64,000 nucleotides of DNA from Bacteroidia bacterium (GTDB lineage: Bacteria > Bacteroidota > Bacteroidia > Flavobacteriales > Schleiferiaceae): NCBI GenBank assembly GCA_030424545.1, contig JAUHWL010000005.1, positions 212,624 to 276,623 of the forward strand. The letters are read 5' to 3'. The position numbers and the translations under genes were made by a program. The notes below the pieces were generated by a model. The model was given only the letters and a program-made list of their open reading frames with translations. It did no database searches and was not told the DNA's origin. Positions 44,175 through 53,344 of this stretch are shown piece by piece; within the stretch, counting starts at the first letter, position 1; each line of letters begins with the position of its first letter.

Positions 44175-46316
44175 ATGGAATTAGAAAAGTTTTATTATGA
44201 CAATCGAATTGTAAGGAATTTTTCCATTGCAGCAATCGTTTTTGCAATTGTAGCCTTTTTGGTTGGTCTGTGGATAGCGTTAGAATTGCGTTACCCTAGT
44301 TTAAACGGCCCTTATTCTTGGCTAACTTTTGGCCGTTTAAGAGCCTTGCACACAAATGCCGCCATTTTTGCCTTTGTTGGTAATGCCATGTTTGCCGGAG
44401 TTTATTATTCGCTGCAAAGGTTATTAAAAACACGTATGGCGAGCGATCTTTTAAGCAACATCCACTTTTGGGGATGGCAGCTAATTATTGTTGCTGCCGC
44501 CATAACCTTGCCCTTAGGTTATTCTACCAGTAAAGAATATGCGGAACTAGAGTGGCCTATTGATATTGCCATTGCATTAATCTGGGTGATTTTTGGTGTA
44601 AATATGATTTGGACCATCTTAAAAAGACGTGAACGCCACCTTTATGTGGCCATTTGGTTTTACCTGGCCACTTGGATAACCGTAGCTGTATTGCATATCT
44701 TTAATAGTATTGAGCTGCCCGTTACTTTTTGGAAAAGCTACAGCGTTTATTCTGGCGTACAAGATGCTTTAGTACAATGGTGGTATGGCCATAATGCTGT
44801 TGCATTTTTCTTAACCACGCCAATCTTGGGTTTAATGTATTATTTCGTTCCTAAAGCAGCTAATCGCCCCGTCTTTTCATATCGCTTATCAATCATCCAC
44901 TTTTGGGCATTGATTTTTATATATATATGGGCAGGTCCTCATCACCTATTATATACTGCTTTACCTGATTGGGCTCAAAGCTTAGGTGTAGTTTTTAGTA
45001 TCATGCTTATTTTCCCTAGCTGGGGTGGTATGATTAATGGATTGCTTACACTTCGTGGAGCCTGGGATAGAGTGAGAGACAGCGCGGTTCTTAAGTTTTT
45101 CGTTGTTGCTTTAACTGCTTATGGTATGAGCACTTTAGAAGGACCACTTCTATCTACAAAAACCTTAAACTCTATTGCACACTACACAGATTGGATTCCG
45201 GCTCACGTACACGTTGGTACTTTAGGGTGGAATGGTTTTATGGCTTTTGCCATCTTCTATTATATGTTTCCTAAAATTTACAATACCAAATTGTATAGCG
45301 AAAAATTGGCCAATGCCCATTTTTGGATAGGTACACTTGGTATTCTGTTTTGGGCATTACCCATGTACTTTGCTGGGTTTACACAAAGTTTAATGTGGAA
45401 AGAATTTAATCCAGACGGCACATTGGTTTACGGTAACTTCTTAGAAACTGTTATTGAGCTATTGCCACTATACTTAATGCGTGCTATTGGTGGTGCTTTA
45501 TATTTAATTGGTGCTTTATTGTTTGTTTATAACATCATTAAAACAGCAACTAGTGGCAAATTGGTTGCCCAAGAAGAAGCAGAAGCTGCACCATTAGTAG
45601 GAGAATACAAAAAACATAAAGGAGAGCACTGGCATCGTATAATTGAACGCAAACCAATACAACTTGCCATTTGGAGTACAATAGTTATTTTAATAGGTGG
45701 TGCAATAGAAATTATACCAACCATATTTGTAGAGAGTAACATCCCCAAAATTAGTTCGGTTAAACCTTATACACCACTAGAATTAGAAGGAAGAGACCTC
45801 TATATTAGAGAAGGTTGCAACGCCTGTCATTCTCAAATGATTCGTCCGTTCCGTAGTGAAACCGCGCGCTATGGCGAGTATTCTAAAGCAGGTGAATTTG
45901 TGTATGACCATCCGTTTTTATGGGGAAGTAAACGTACAGGACCAGACTTGCACCGTATTGGTGGAAAATATCCAAACAGTTGGCATTACAACCACATGTG
46001 GGCACCAGAAAGCATGTCGCCAGGTTCTATTATGCCTAAGTACCCGTGGATGTTTAGCTTAGAAGGAAATGATGGTTCATTAGATATTTCTGCTACACAG
46101 AAAAAACTACAAGCCATGCAAACTTTAGGTGTACCCTATACTGATGAAGAAATAGCAAATTGGGAAAGCACTTTAAATAAGCAAGCCGAAAAAATAGCTG
46201 CAGATCTTAACAAAGATCCCAATATTGATGTAGAGCCAAATGAAGAAATTATAGCACTTATAGCATATTTACAGCGTTTGGGTACAGATATTAAAAACGA
46301 ACCTACTTCTAACTAG
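44175..46316 (+). CDS. Fused cbb3 cytochrome oxidase subunits I and II (CcoN-CcoO)
   Basis: 713 residues. The CcoN part (1-460) has twelve or so membrane segments and the haem/copper ligands His59, His206, His256-His257, His344 and His346. After a linker, one more helix anchors the CcoO part, which has a single c-type haem site CNACH (548-552) and the conserved RTGPDLHRIGGKYP and SIMPKYPW (Met ligand). The enzyme reduces oxygen to water with high affinity and pumps protons. Fusion of N and O is usual in Bacteroidota. Confidence 0.97.
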   Translation: MELEKFYYDNRIVRNFSIAAIVFAIVAFLVGLWIALELRYPSLNGPYSWLTFGRLRALHTNAAIFAFVGNAMFAGVYYSLQRLLKTRMASDLLSNIHFWGWQLIIVAAAITLPLGYSTSKEYAELEWPIDIAIALIWVIFGVNMIWTILKRRERHLYVAIWFYLATWITVAVLHIFNSIELPVTFWKSYSVYSGVQDALVQWWYGHNAVAFFLTTPILGLMYYFVPKAANRPVFSYRLSIIHFWALIFIYIWAGPHHLLYTALPDWAQSLGVVFSIMLIFPSWGGMINGLLTLRGAWDRVRDSAVLKFFVVALTAYGMSTLEGPLLSTKTLNSIAHYTDWIPAHVHVGTLGWNGFMAFAIFYYMFPKIYNTKLYSEKLANAHFWIGTLGILFWALPMYFAGFTQSLMWKEFNPDGTLVYGNFLETVIELLPLYLMRAIGGALYLIGALLFVYNIIKTATSGKLVAQEEAEAAPLVGEYKKHKGEHWHRIIERKPIQLAIWSTIVILIGGAIEIIPTIFVESNIPKISSVKPYTPLELEGRDLYIREGCNACHSQMIRPFRSETARYGEYSKAGEFVYDHPFLWGSKRTGPDLHRIGGKYPNSWHYNHMWAPESMSPGSIMPKYPWMFSLEGNDGSLDISATQKKLQAMQTLGVPYTDEEIANWESTLNKQAEKIAADLNKDPNIDVEPNEEIIALIAYLQRLGTDIKNEPTSN

Positions 46317-46330
46317 TACTATTCTGTATC

Positions 46331-46513
46331 ATGCTTAAATACATCAAACATCATATGATATCAAGTGGGATTGAAATATATCCCCTAATATCTTTCATAT
46401 TATTTTTCACCTTTTTTATTTTGATGTTAGTATTCGTCTTCCGTCAAGATAAAAAGCATATCCAAGAAATGAGCAACTTGCCTTTTGAAGGCGATAAAAA
46501 CCCACTGCAATGA
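46331..46513 (+). CDS. ccoQ: CcoQ-like small subunit of the cbb3 oxidase
   Basis: 60 residues. One membrane helix (YPLISFILFFTFFILMLVFVF) followed by the FixQ-like tail RQDKKHIQEMSNLPFE. It stabilises the cbb3 complex. It overlaps ccoP by 4 bp (46510-46513). The ATG 8 codons downstream is an alternative start. Confidence 0.85.
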   Translation: MLKYIKHHMISSGIEIYPLISFILFFTFFILMLVFVFRQDKKHIQEMSNLPFEGDKNPLQ

Positions 46514-47439
46514 AAATTAATTTCAAATCTAAATACGTTGTAACCGCAGTAGCTTTGTTTTCATCAACAAGCATATTTGCCGCATCTGGAGAAGCATTAA
46601 GGACCTTTTTAAAAGATCCTTTTGCCTATGGCTTTACAATAGCTGTTGTATTTATTTTAATTGCCCTTTTAGCCCTAAACAAAGCTTTAAACACACTTAA
46701 GTATTTAACAATTAAACAAACGCAAGGCGAAGAAGCAGCAGAAAAATTAAAAGAAAAAACCGTGCTTTCTTCAATGACCGAAGCTACTTCGGCAGAAGAA
46801 GAAGCAGAACTATTGTTAGACCATAACTATGATGGAATACATGAGTTAGACAATGATTTACCACCCTGGTGGAAATGGGGATTCTACATTACCATAGCTT
46901 GGGCCGTTGTGTATTCTGCACTTTATTTTGGAACTGGAGATATACCAACTACTGAGCAAGAATATGCAGCCGAAATGGAAGAAGCACAAACAGCCGTTGA
47001 TGCATACTTAACAGCCTCTGGAGGTGCAATAGACGAGAGCAACGTTGTATACCTATCTGATGATGCAGATTTAATGGCTGGTAAAGAAATCTATTTAGCC
47101 AATTGCGCAGCCTGCCATTTAGCAGATGGTGGTGGTATTGTTGGACCCAATTTAACAGACGAATATTGGATACATGGAGGAGGAATTGTTGAAATTTTCT
47201 CTACTATTAAATATGGTGTTCCTGCCAAAGGAATGATACCTTGGGAAGACCAATTAGGGCCCGTAGCAATGCAACAAGTTGCCAGTTACGTACTAAGTTT
47301 AAAAGGCACAACTCCTGCAACACCTAAAGCTGCAGAAGGAGAAAAATGGATAGATGCTGATGCGCCCGCCAGCGATGAAGCACCCGCAGATGCCGAAAAC
47401 GCAACTACCGAAGAGCCTGTAACCGAAGAAACTACCTAA
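46510..47439 (+). CDS. ccoP: cbb3 cytochrome oxidase subunit CcoP (mono-haem)
   Basis: 309 residues. An N-terminal signal or helix (VVTAVALFSSTSIFA), helix 41-58, then the CcoP domain DGIHELDNDLPPWWKWGFYITIAWAVVYSALYF. Only one c-type haem motif CAACH (199-203) with a Met ligand in KGMIPW (Met242); proteobacterial CcoP has two. C-terminal acidic tail. It passes electrons to CcoO. Confidence 0.95.
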   Translation: MKINFKSKYVVTAVALFSSTSIFAASGEALRTFLKDPFAYGFTIAVVFILIALLALNKALNTLKYLTIKQTQGEEAAEKLKEKTVLSSMTEATSAEEEAELLLDHNYDGIHELDNDLPPWWKWGFYITIAWAVVYSALYFGTGDIPTTEQEYAAEMEEAQTAVDAYLTASGGAIDESNVVYLSDDADLMAGKEIYLANCAACHLADGGGIVGPNLTDEYWIHGGGIVEIFSTIKYGVPAKGMIPWEDQLGPVAMQQVASYVLSLKGTTPATPKAAEGEKWIDADAPASDEAPADAENATTEEPVTEETT

Positions 47440-47486
47440 ACCGCCATTTTTTTAACCTGCCAACAATAATTAATAAAACACACTAA

Positions 47487-48911
47487 ATGACTGGCGAGGA
47501 ATTAAAAACGGATGGATCGTTTCGTGATAGCATTGGCACAATGGATGCTGATGGTAAACGTAAATTTGTATACCCCAAAAAACCAAAAGGAAAGTTTACA
47601 AACCAAAGAACCATATTGGCTACGGTTCTCTTGGTCTTTATGTTTGCCACGCCATGGATAAAAATTAATGGCCAACCGCTACTCTTACTAAACGTTTTAG
47701 AAAGAAAATTTGTAGTCTTTGGGAACATTTTTTGGCCTCAAGATTTTTATCTTCTAGTTTTCGCTCTGTTAACAGGTATTCTTTTTGTCATCCTGTTTAC
47801 CGTAATATTTGGTAGGCTTTTTTGCGGATGGGTTTGTCCGCAAACCATTTTTATGGAACATGTTTTTAGGCGGATTGAATACTGGATTGAAGGTGATCGC
47901 GGCCAGCAAATACGCCTATCTAAACTACCTTGGAACAACCCAGAAAAACTTAGAAAAAAAGGGCTAAAGAGCTTCGTTTTTTGGGTAATCTCTTTTATTA
48001 TTTCCAATGACTTTTTAATGATAATTGTGGGTACTGATGAGTGGCTTAAAGTTGTATCAGACGGCCCATTTGTGCACCTCGGAAACTTTATTGGGATTCT
48101 AGTTTTTACCACAATATTCTATTTTGTATTTGCTTGGTTTAGAGAGCAAGTATGCATCATTGTTTGCCCATATGGCAGGTTACAAGGTGTAATGTTAGAC
48201 AGGCAATCTGTAGTTGTGGCGTATGATTATAAGCGAGGCGAAAATAGAGCGAAATTCAAGAAAAAAGAAAATAGGGCAGAAGCTAAAAAAGGCGATTGTA
48301 TAGATTGCAACCAATGTGTAGATGTTTGCCCAACCGGCATAGATATTAGAAACGGTACACAACTAGAGTGTATTAATTGTACAGCTTGTATAGATGCCTG
48401 CGATGCCATTATGGATAAAGTTGAGCTACCAAGAGGCTTGATTAGATATGCGAGTGAAGAAAGTATTGCCGAAGAAAAACCGCACAAATATTCTTTACGC
48501 GCAAAAGCTTATACTGGCTTGCTAGTTGTACTACTTATAATCATGGGCTTTTTAACATCAAGTCGCTCTGCAGTAGAAGCCACCATTTTACGTGCAAGCG
48601 GAATGACTCACTTTGAAAAAGAAGGCAAAATTGTAAATCTTTACAATTATAAAATCTTAAATAAAAGTGCTGAAAACCAAGAGCTTGAATTACAGTTAAT
48701 TTCGCCCGAAGGAGAAATTAATTTTGCAGGTACACCCGACATGTCTTTAGAAATTGGCAAATTAATACGAGGTTCTTTCTTTATTGCCATAGAACCAACC
48801 CAACTCAAATCTTCTGAAACAGAAATAAAAATTGGCATAATTGCAAACGGAAAATTAATAGAGACTACCACGACAAGCTTTAATGGACCCCGTGTAAAAA
48901 CTAAAAATTAG
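47487..48911 (+). CDS. ccoG: cbb3 oxidase accessory protein CcoG (Cu/Fe-S)
   Basis: 474 residues. Several N-terminal membrane helices, CGWVCPQT (a copper/cluster-like Cys pair), then two [4Fe-4S] motifs CIDCNQCVDVCPTG and CINCTACIDACDAI, and a C-terminal immunoglobulin-like domain. CcoG reduces copper for CcoN assembly in studied species. Spacing to ccoH is 4 bp. Confidence 0.95.
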   Translation: MTGEELKTDGSFRDSIGTMDADGKRKFVYPKKPKGKFTNQRTILATVLLVFMFATPWIKINGQPLLLLNVLERKFVVFGNIFWPQDFYLLVFALLTGILFVILFTVIFGRLFCGWVCPQTIFMEHVFRRIEYWIEGDRGQQIRLSKLPWNNPEKLRKKGLKSFVFWVISFIISNDFLMIIVGTDEWLKVVSDGPFVHLGNFIGILVFTTIFYFVFAWFREQVCIIVCPYGRLQGVMLDRQSVVVAYDYKRGENRAKFKKKENRAEAKKGDCIDCNQCVDVCPTGIDIRNGTQLECINCTACIDACDAIMDKVELPRGLIRYASEESIAEEKPHKYSLRAKAYTGLLVVLLIIMGFLTSSRSAVEATILRASGMTHFEKEGKIVNLYNYKILNKSAENQELELQLISPEGEINFAGTPDMSLEIGKLIRGSFFIAIEPTQLKSSETEIKIGIIANGKLIETTTTSFNGPRVKTKN

Positions 48912-48915
48912 CATC

Positions 48916-49353
48916 ATGAAAATCAATTGGGGAACATCCATTGTAATAGCGTTTGTTCTATTTGCAGCCATGCTCACTTATTATATGATAAGAGGTGCTA
49001 ACAATCAAGTAGAGTTGGTAACCGATGATTATTATGAGCAGGAAATTAAATATCAGGACTTGATAGATTCTAAAGCAAACGCTGCAAAATTGCTTCCTTT
49101 AAAAACCAAAAAAATTGGCACAGATCTTCATGTATTTTATCCAGAAGATTTACCACAAAACAATACTACGGGTACATTAGAGTTTTACAGACCTAACAAT
49201 AAAAAACTAGACTTTACTATTCCTGTAGAATACACTCAAAATACCGCACAAGTAATACATTCTATTAATCTTGTTGCTGGGAGGTGGGTTCTAAAAATTT
49301 CCATTCAATCTCACGATCAAAATTTCTTCTGGGAAAGAAATATTAGAATTTAA
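48916..49353 (+). CDS. ccoH: FixH/CcoH family oxidase assembly protein
   Basis: 145 residues. One N-terminal membrane helix (GTSIVIAFVLFAAMLTYYMI), then the FixH signature LVTDDYYEQEIKYQDLID and a beta-sandwich with AGRWVLKISIQS. It helps assemble the cbb3 oxidase. The last base overlaps the next start (49353). Confidence 0.9.
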   Translation: MKINWGTSIVIAFVLFAAMLTYYMIRGANNQVELVTDDYYEQEIKYQDLIDSKANAAKLLPLKTKKIGTDLHVFYPEDLPQNNTTGTLEFYRPNNKKLDFTIPVEYTQNTAQVIHSINLVAGRWVLKISIQSHDQNFFWERNIRI

Positions 49354-50048
49354 TGGAATGGGTTTGGGTTGGTTTTGGCATCGGATTAATGGGCAGTTTT
49401 CATTGCGCTGGCATGTGTGGTCCAATTGTATTAGCACTTCCGCTACAAAAACAAAATGCCCTAGCTAAAAATGTACTTTACCAACTTGGTCGTATTGTTT
49501 CCTATTCACTTATCGGATTGCTGTTTGGGTTTGTAGGCCGCGGATTTAGTTTAGCCGGATTGCAACAACCACTATCTATTGCCATTGGGGTATTTATGAT
49601 TGCAAGTGTATTGCTTCCAAGAGTAATTAACACACATAAAACACCCGTTTTTTTACAAAAAATCATTCTACTATTGCGGAATAAGCTTGGCAAGCTCTTA
49701 AAACAAAATAGTTTTAAAGCCCTTTTTATTACTGGTATTTTAAATGGCTTTTTACCCTGCGGATTAGTTTATATGGCACTACTTGGTGCCATAGGTATAG
49801 GCAACCCTTTTTCTAGCGCCTTATTTATGGCATTTTTTGGACTAGGAACTTTCCCGATGATGTTTACCATAGCATTTAGTCAAAATATCATATCATTAAA
49901 ATGGAGACGCGTTTTCACAAAAATGGTCCCTTATTTCATCGTAATTTTAGGTATTCTTTTTATTGCTAGAGGATTAGGTTACGGAATAAAATATATAAGT
50001 CCGTCTGATGAAGTACTACAAGTAAACACCTTAGAAAATTGCGATTAA
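49353..50048 (+). CDS. TauE/SafE-like membrane protein of the cco operon
   Basis: 231 residues, six membrane segments. It begins with GFGIGLMGSFHCAGMCGPIVLALPL, where the HCxxxC motif resembles copper-binding Cys pairs of the cco-linked branch, and has the internal repeat FITGILNGFLPCGLVYMALLGAIG. In cco operons this family is thought to move copper or to support oxidase maturation; sulfite export is not implied. Last gene of the operon. Confidence 0.88.
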   Translation: MEWVWVGFGIGLMGSFHCAGMCGPIVLALPLQKQNALAKNVLYQLGRIVSYSLIGLLFGFVGRGFSLAGLQQPLSIAIGVFMIASVLLPRVINTHKTPVFLQKIILLLRNKLGKLLKQNSFKALFITGILNGFLPCGLVYMALLGAIGIGNPFSSALFMAFFGLGTFPMMFTIAFSQNIISLKWRRVFTKMVPYFIVILGILFIARGLGYGIKYISPSDEVLQVNTLENCD

Positions 50049-50082
50049 TTCTATAAAAATTTGCTTTGTAGATGCTTAAAAT

Positions 50083-50094
50083 ATCTAGCTAGAT
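50083..50094. promoter_or_regulatory. 12-bp perfect palindrome before the universal stress protein gene
   Basis: ATCTAGCTAGAT is exactly self-complementary and lies 22 bases before the ATG at 50117. A weak -7 box (TATCTTTA, one mismatch) starts two bases downstream. A short operator is possible. Confidence 0.3.
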
Positions 50095-50116
50095 TGTATC
50101 TTTAAAGCATAGTTTT

Positions 50117-50932
50117 ATGGTTATGAAAACAATAATATTACCCACAGATTTTAGTAAAAATGCAGATCGTGCAATGCTATATGCCGTTGCCGTTGCAAAA
50201 TCTTTACAAGCCAGAATAATTGTTGTTAATGCGTTTGATTTGCCCTATTCTCAGAATGTAATGAGCACGTCTTTGTTAGACATTATGCGAGACACATCAG
50301 AAAAAGGGCTAAAAGAAATTGCTAAAAAATTAGCGCCAACAGGCTTAGAATTTGAAACACGTAGCTTAATGGGCAACCCTATACGGGTGGTAAAAGAATT
50401 AAGCAAATTCTACAACAACTGTATGGTTGTACTAGGAACCAAAGGTGCAAGTGGTATAGAAGAAGTATTAATCGGTTCTAATGCCGCGTCTATATTGCAC
50501 AGTGTAAATGTGCCCGTACTGGCTATACCCTCAGGTGCTGCTTTTAAAGGCATAAAGCGCATTGTATATGCCACAGATTTTAAATCGGTTAAAAACGATA
50601 TAGCTCTTCAACGATTAAGCAAAATTGCCTGCGCTGTAAAAGCAGAATTGCTCATTCTTCATGTAACACATCAAAAACCAGAAGAAAGCATTCCTCAAAA
50701 AGAAAAATTTAGCGAGTATTTGTCAGACTGTAAACATACTTTTCATTTTGTAGAGGCAAACGAAAAAAATATAGAGCAAGCTATTTTAGATTTTGCTGAA
50801 GAAAAAGATGCTGATATTGTTGCTTTGCTTGCAAAAAAATACGGCTTTTTAGAAGGCTTATTCCGCTCTAGCATGACAAGTAAGGTAGCGTTTCATACAA
50901 CAAGACCATTTTTAGCTTTGCATGAGCAGTAG
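50117..50932 (+). CDS. Universal stress protein (two UspA domains)
   Basis: 271 residues, two tandem Usp domains (1-140 and about 150-271). Domain 1 has the start TIILPTDFSKNADRAMLYAV and the nucleotide-loop motif GTKGASGIEEVLIGSNAASILHSVNVPVLAIP. Domain 2 is more degenerate. Such proteins bind ATP and are linked to micro-oxic life, and the position behind the cbb3 operon fits. MVMKT offers two possible ATG starts six bases apart. Confidence 0.9.
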   Translation: MVMKTIILPTDFSKNADRAMLYAVAVAKSLQARIIVVNAFDLPYSQNVMSTSLLDIMRDTSEKGLKEIAKKLAPTGLEFETRSLMGNPIRVVKELSKFYNNCMVVLGTKGASGIEEVLIGSNAASILHSVNVPVLAIPSGAAFKGIKRIVYATDFKSVKNDIALQRLSKIACAVKAELLILHVTHQKPEESIPQKEKFSEYLSDCKHTFHFVEANEKNIEQAILDFAEEKDADIVALLAKKYGFLEGLFRSSMTSKVAFHTTRPFLALHEQ

Positions 50933-50946
50933 AGAGAATTTTGATT

Positions 50947-50989
50947 AAAAAAAGGGTGCTATAAAAATGATTTTATAGCACCCTTTTTT
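50947..50989. terminator. Strong bidirectional terminator
   Basis: GGGTGCTATAAAA (50954-50966), loop ATGA, TTTTATAGCACCC (50971-50983), with A-run before and T-run after. A perfect 13-bp stem between the stress protein gene and frr, serving both strands. Confidence 0.95.
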
Positions 50990-51005
50990 CTATTATAAAA
51001 GTAAT

Positions 51006-51563
51006 TTACACCTTCATAATTTCTACTTCTTTCTTCTCTAAGTACGTATCTATATTTTTTATATAACGATTCGTAAGCTCTTGCACCTCGGCTTCATAAT
51101 CTTTCAACAAATCTTCAGATATAGAATCTAATTTCTTTAGTTCATCATTTGCTTCTTTTCGCGCAATACGAATACCAATTCTTGCTTCTTCGGCATCTTG
51201 TTTGGCCATTTTTACTAAACCTATTCTTCGCTCTTCTGTTAATGGAGGAACATTAATGATAACTATATCTCCATTGTTCGTAGGGTTAAACCCAAGTCCT
51301 GAGTTTATTATTTCTTTTTCAATGGCACCAATCAACGTTCTTTCCCATGGCTGAATGGTAATTGTGCGTGCATCTGGCGTACTTATATTACTTACTTGAG
51401 ATAAGGGCACATGACTGCCATAATACTCAACTCTAATTTCATCAAGCATAGAAGGGTTAGCTCTAGATGCTCTAATTTTTGCTAGTGCTTTTTCAAAATG
51501 CTCAACGGTTTTATCCATGTGCTCTTTGGCCGAGTCTTTTATAAATTGTATTTCTTCTTCCAT
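51006..51563 (-). CDS. frr: Ribosome recycling factor
   Basis: 185 residues, standard length. It releases ribosomes after termination together with EF-G. Family signatures: ALAKIRASRANPSMLDEIRVEYYG, PWERTLIGAIEKEI, LTEERRIGLVKMAKQDAEEARIGIRIARKEAND. Starts 14 bp behind pyrH, as in many genomes. Confidence 0.97.
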   Translation of the reverse strand: MEEEIQFIKDSAKEHMDKTVEHFEKALAKIRASRANPSMLDEIRVEYYGSHVPLSQVSNISTPDARTITIQPWERTLIGAIEKEIINSGLGFNPTNNGDIVIINVPPLTEERRIGLVKMAKQDAEEARIGIRIARKEANDELKKLDSISEDLLKDYEAEVQELTNRYIKNIDTYLEKKEVEIMKV

Positions 51564-51577
51564 CTATGTTGCCTTAA

Positions 51578-52288
51578 TTAGTCTTGTACTAAAGTTCCAA
51601 TTTCTTCTTTGCCCAAAACTACCTTTTTTAAATTTCCAGGTATATTCATATCAAAAACCAAGATGGGCAGATTGTTTTCTTTGCTTAAGGTAAAAGCCGT
51701 CATATCCATAATATTTAGGCCTTTTTTGTACACCTCATCAAAGCTTAAGTTGTTGTATTTGGTTGCCGTTTTATCTTTTTCTGGATCGGCAGTATATATA
51801 CCATCAACCCTTGTTCCTTTTAAGATTACTTCGGCATCTATTTCTATGGCTCTAAGTGTTGCCGCTGTATCTGTAGTAAAATACGGGTTTCCGGTTCCTC
51901 CGCCAAATATCACTACTCGGCCTTTTTCTAAATGCCTAACCGCTCTTCTTCTTATAAAGGGTTCTGCAATTTTATCCATTTCTATGGCACTTTGCATGCG
52001 TGTTTTTACACCTAAATTCTCTAATGCCGATTGCAGTGCCAAACCATTTATTACGGTGGCCAACATGCCCATGTGATCTGCCTGCACCCTATCCATGCCT
52101 TTGCTTGCACCGCTTATTCCTCTAAAAATATTTCCGCCACCAATTACAATTCCTAGCTGCAAACCTTGGTCTACAACTTCTTTAATTTGGGTAGCATAGT
52201 CTAACAAGCGTTTTTGAGAAATACCAAATTCTTGGTCTCCCATTAATGCTTCTCCGCTTAGTTTTAGTAGTATTCTCGTGTATTTCAT
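51578..52288 (-). CDS. pyrH: UMP kinase
   Basis: 236 residues. Amino-acid-kinase fold with [42 protein letters not shown] and [26 protein letters not shown]. It phosphorylates UMP to UDP. Heads the pyrH-frr unit; a -7 box and a terminator separate it from tsf. Confidence 0.97.
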   Translation of the reverse strand: MKYTRILLKLSGEALMGDQEFGISQKRLLDYATQIKEVVDQGLQLGIVIGGGNIFRGISGASKGMDRVQADHMGMLATVINGLALQSALENLGVKTRMQSAIEMDKIAEPFIRRRAVRHLEKGRVVIFGGGTGNPYFTTDTAATLRAIEIDAEVILKGTRVDGIYTADPEKDKTATKYNNLSFDEVYKKGLNIMDMTAFTLSKENNLPILVFDMNIPGNLKKVVLGKEEIGTLVQD

Positions 52289-52318
52289 AAAGTGCCACAG
52301 TTTTTTTTAGAAGCCCTG

Positions 52319-52326
52319 CAAATATA
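52319..52326 (-). promoter_or_regulatory. -7 promoter element of pyrH-frr
   Basis: Minus-strand TATATTTG matches TAnnTTTG, 30 bases before the pyrH ATG and just behind the tsf terminator. Confidence 0.5.
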
Positions 52327-52344
52327 TACAGGACAAGACAAAAA

Positions 52345-52381
52345 AAGAGCGGCAATTCCATAAAATGAAATTGCCGCTCTT
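52345..52381 (-). terminator. Terminator of rpsB-tsf
   Basis: AAGAGCGGCAATT (52345-52357) pairs with AATTGCCGCTCTT (52369-52381), a perfect 13-bp stem followed on the minus strand by a T-run. It ends the tsf transcript before pyrH. Confidence 0.9.
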
Positions 52382-52407
52382 AAATATATTTAACTATTTT
52401 TCTTGTA

Positions 52408-53235
52408 TTAAGAAGCTAAGCTTAAACGCTTAAAACCTTGTGCTTTTAAACCAGGTTTTACGCTGTTTAAATATTTAGCAACTGTCATAGAGCTGTCTTT
52501 AATATATTGCTGCTCTACAAGCGTACTTTCTTTGTAAAATTTACCCAATTTTCCTTGCGCAATTTTCTCAATCATTTCTGCTGGTTTACCTTCTTCTCTT
52601 GCTTGCTCACGTCCTACTTCTAATTCGCGCTCAATCAACTCTTGGCTAACACTGTCTTTATCTAAAGCAACTGGGTTCATAGCTGCAGCTTGCATAGCTA
52701 TATCGCGTCCAGCTTCTTCTGCTACATCGCTTAAAGCAACTATAGTTCCTATTTTGTTACCCATGTGTATGTAAGAAGCAATGTATGGTGCAGATAATTT
52801 CTCATAACCACCTATTTCTACTTTCTCTCCAATTACACCTGTTTGCTCAGTAAGTTTCTCACCAATTGTCATTTTATCGTCAAAGCTAATCGCCAAAAGG
52901 TCTTCTAAACTATCAGGAGTATTTGCAAGAGCCAAGTCAGCAATTTTATTTGCAAGTGCAACAAAGTTCTCGTTTATCGCTACAAAATCAGTTTCGCAGT
53001 TTACACTTACTACAATACCTGTGGTATTATCACTATTCGTTAATGCAATTACCGCACCTTCTGTTGCGGCACGATCTGCACGTTTTGCTGCTATTTTCTG
53101 TCCTTTTTTACGTAATATGTCAACAGCTTTTTCAAAATCGCCATTGGCTTCTACTAATGCATTTTTACAGTCCATCATTCCAGAACCTGTTTGCTTTCTT
53201 AAGTTATTTACGTCTGAAGCAGTTATTGTTGCCAT
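52408..53235 (-). CDS. tsf: Elongation factor Ts
   Basis: 275 residues. Nucleotide exchange factor of EF-Tu. N-terminal UBA-like segment VNNLRKQTGSGMMDCKNALVEANGDFEKAVDILRKKG, then core motifs VNCETDFVAINENF and DIAMQAAAMNP. It follows rpsB after a 109-bp spacer containing a perfect hairpin. Confidence 0.97.
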   Translation of the reverse strand: MATITASDVNNLRKQTGSGMMDCKNALVEANGDFEKAVDILRKKGQKIAAKRADRAATEGAVIALTNSDNTTGIVVSVNCETDFVAINENFVALANKIADLALANTPDSLEDLLAISFDDKMTIGEKLTEQTGVIGEKVEIGGYEKLSAPYIASYIHMGNKIGTIVALSDVAEEAGRDIAMQAAAMNPVALDKDSVSQELIERELEVGREQAREEGKPAEMIEKIAQGKLGKFYKESTLVEQQYIKDSSMTVAKYLNSVKPGLKAQGFKRLSLAS

Positions 53236-53264
53236 TTGTATTCTATTTTATTGTGTTAATAAAG

Positions 53265-53292
53265 AAAGGGATAAAGTTGCCTTTATCCCTTT
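53265..53292 (-). other. Hairpin in the rpsB-tsf spacer
   Basis: AAAGGGATAAAG (53265-53276), loop TTGC, CTTTATCCCTTT (53281-53292): a perfect 12-bp stem. On the minus strand only a short broken T-stretch follows, so it may be a partial terminator or an mRNA processing/stability signal that sets the rpsB:tsf ratio. Confidence 0.65.
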
Positions 53293-53344
53293 TATCAATA
53301 TGTTAAAAATGCTTTTTCATTTTATCTGCATAGAGAAAAAGAAA

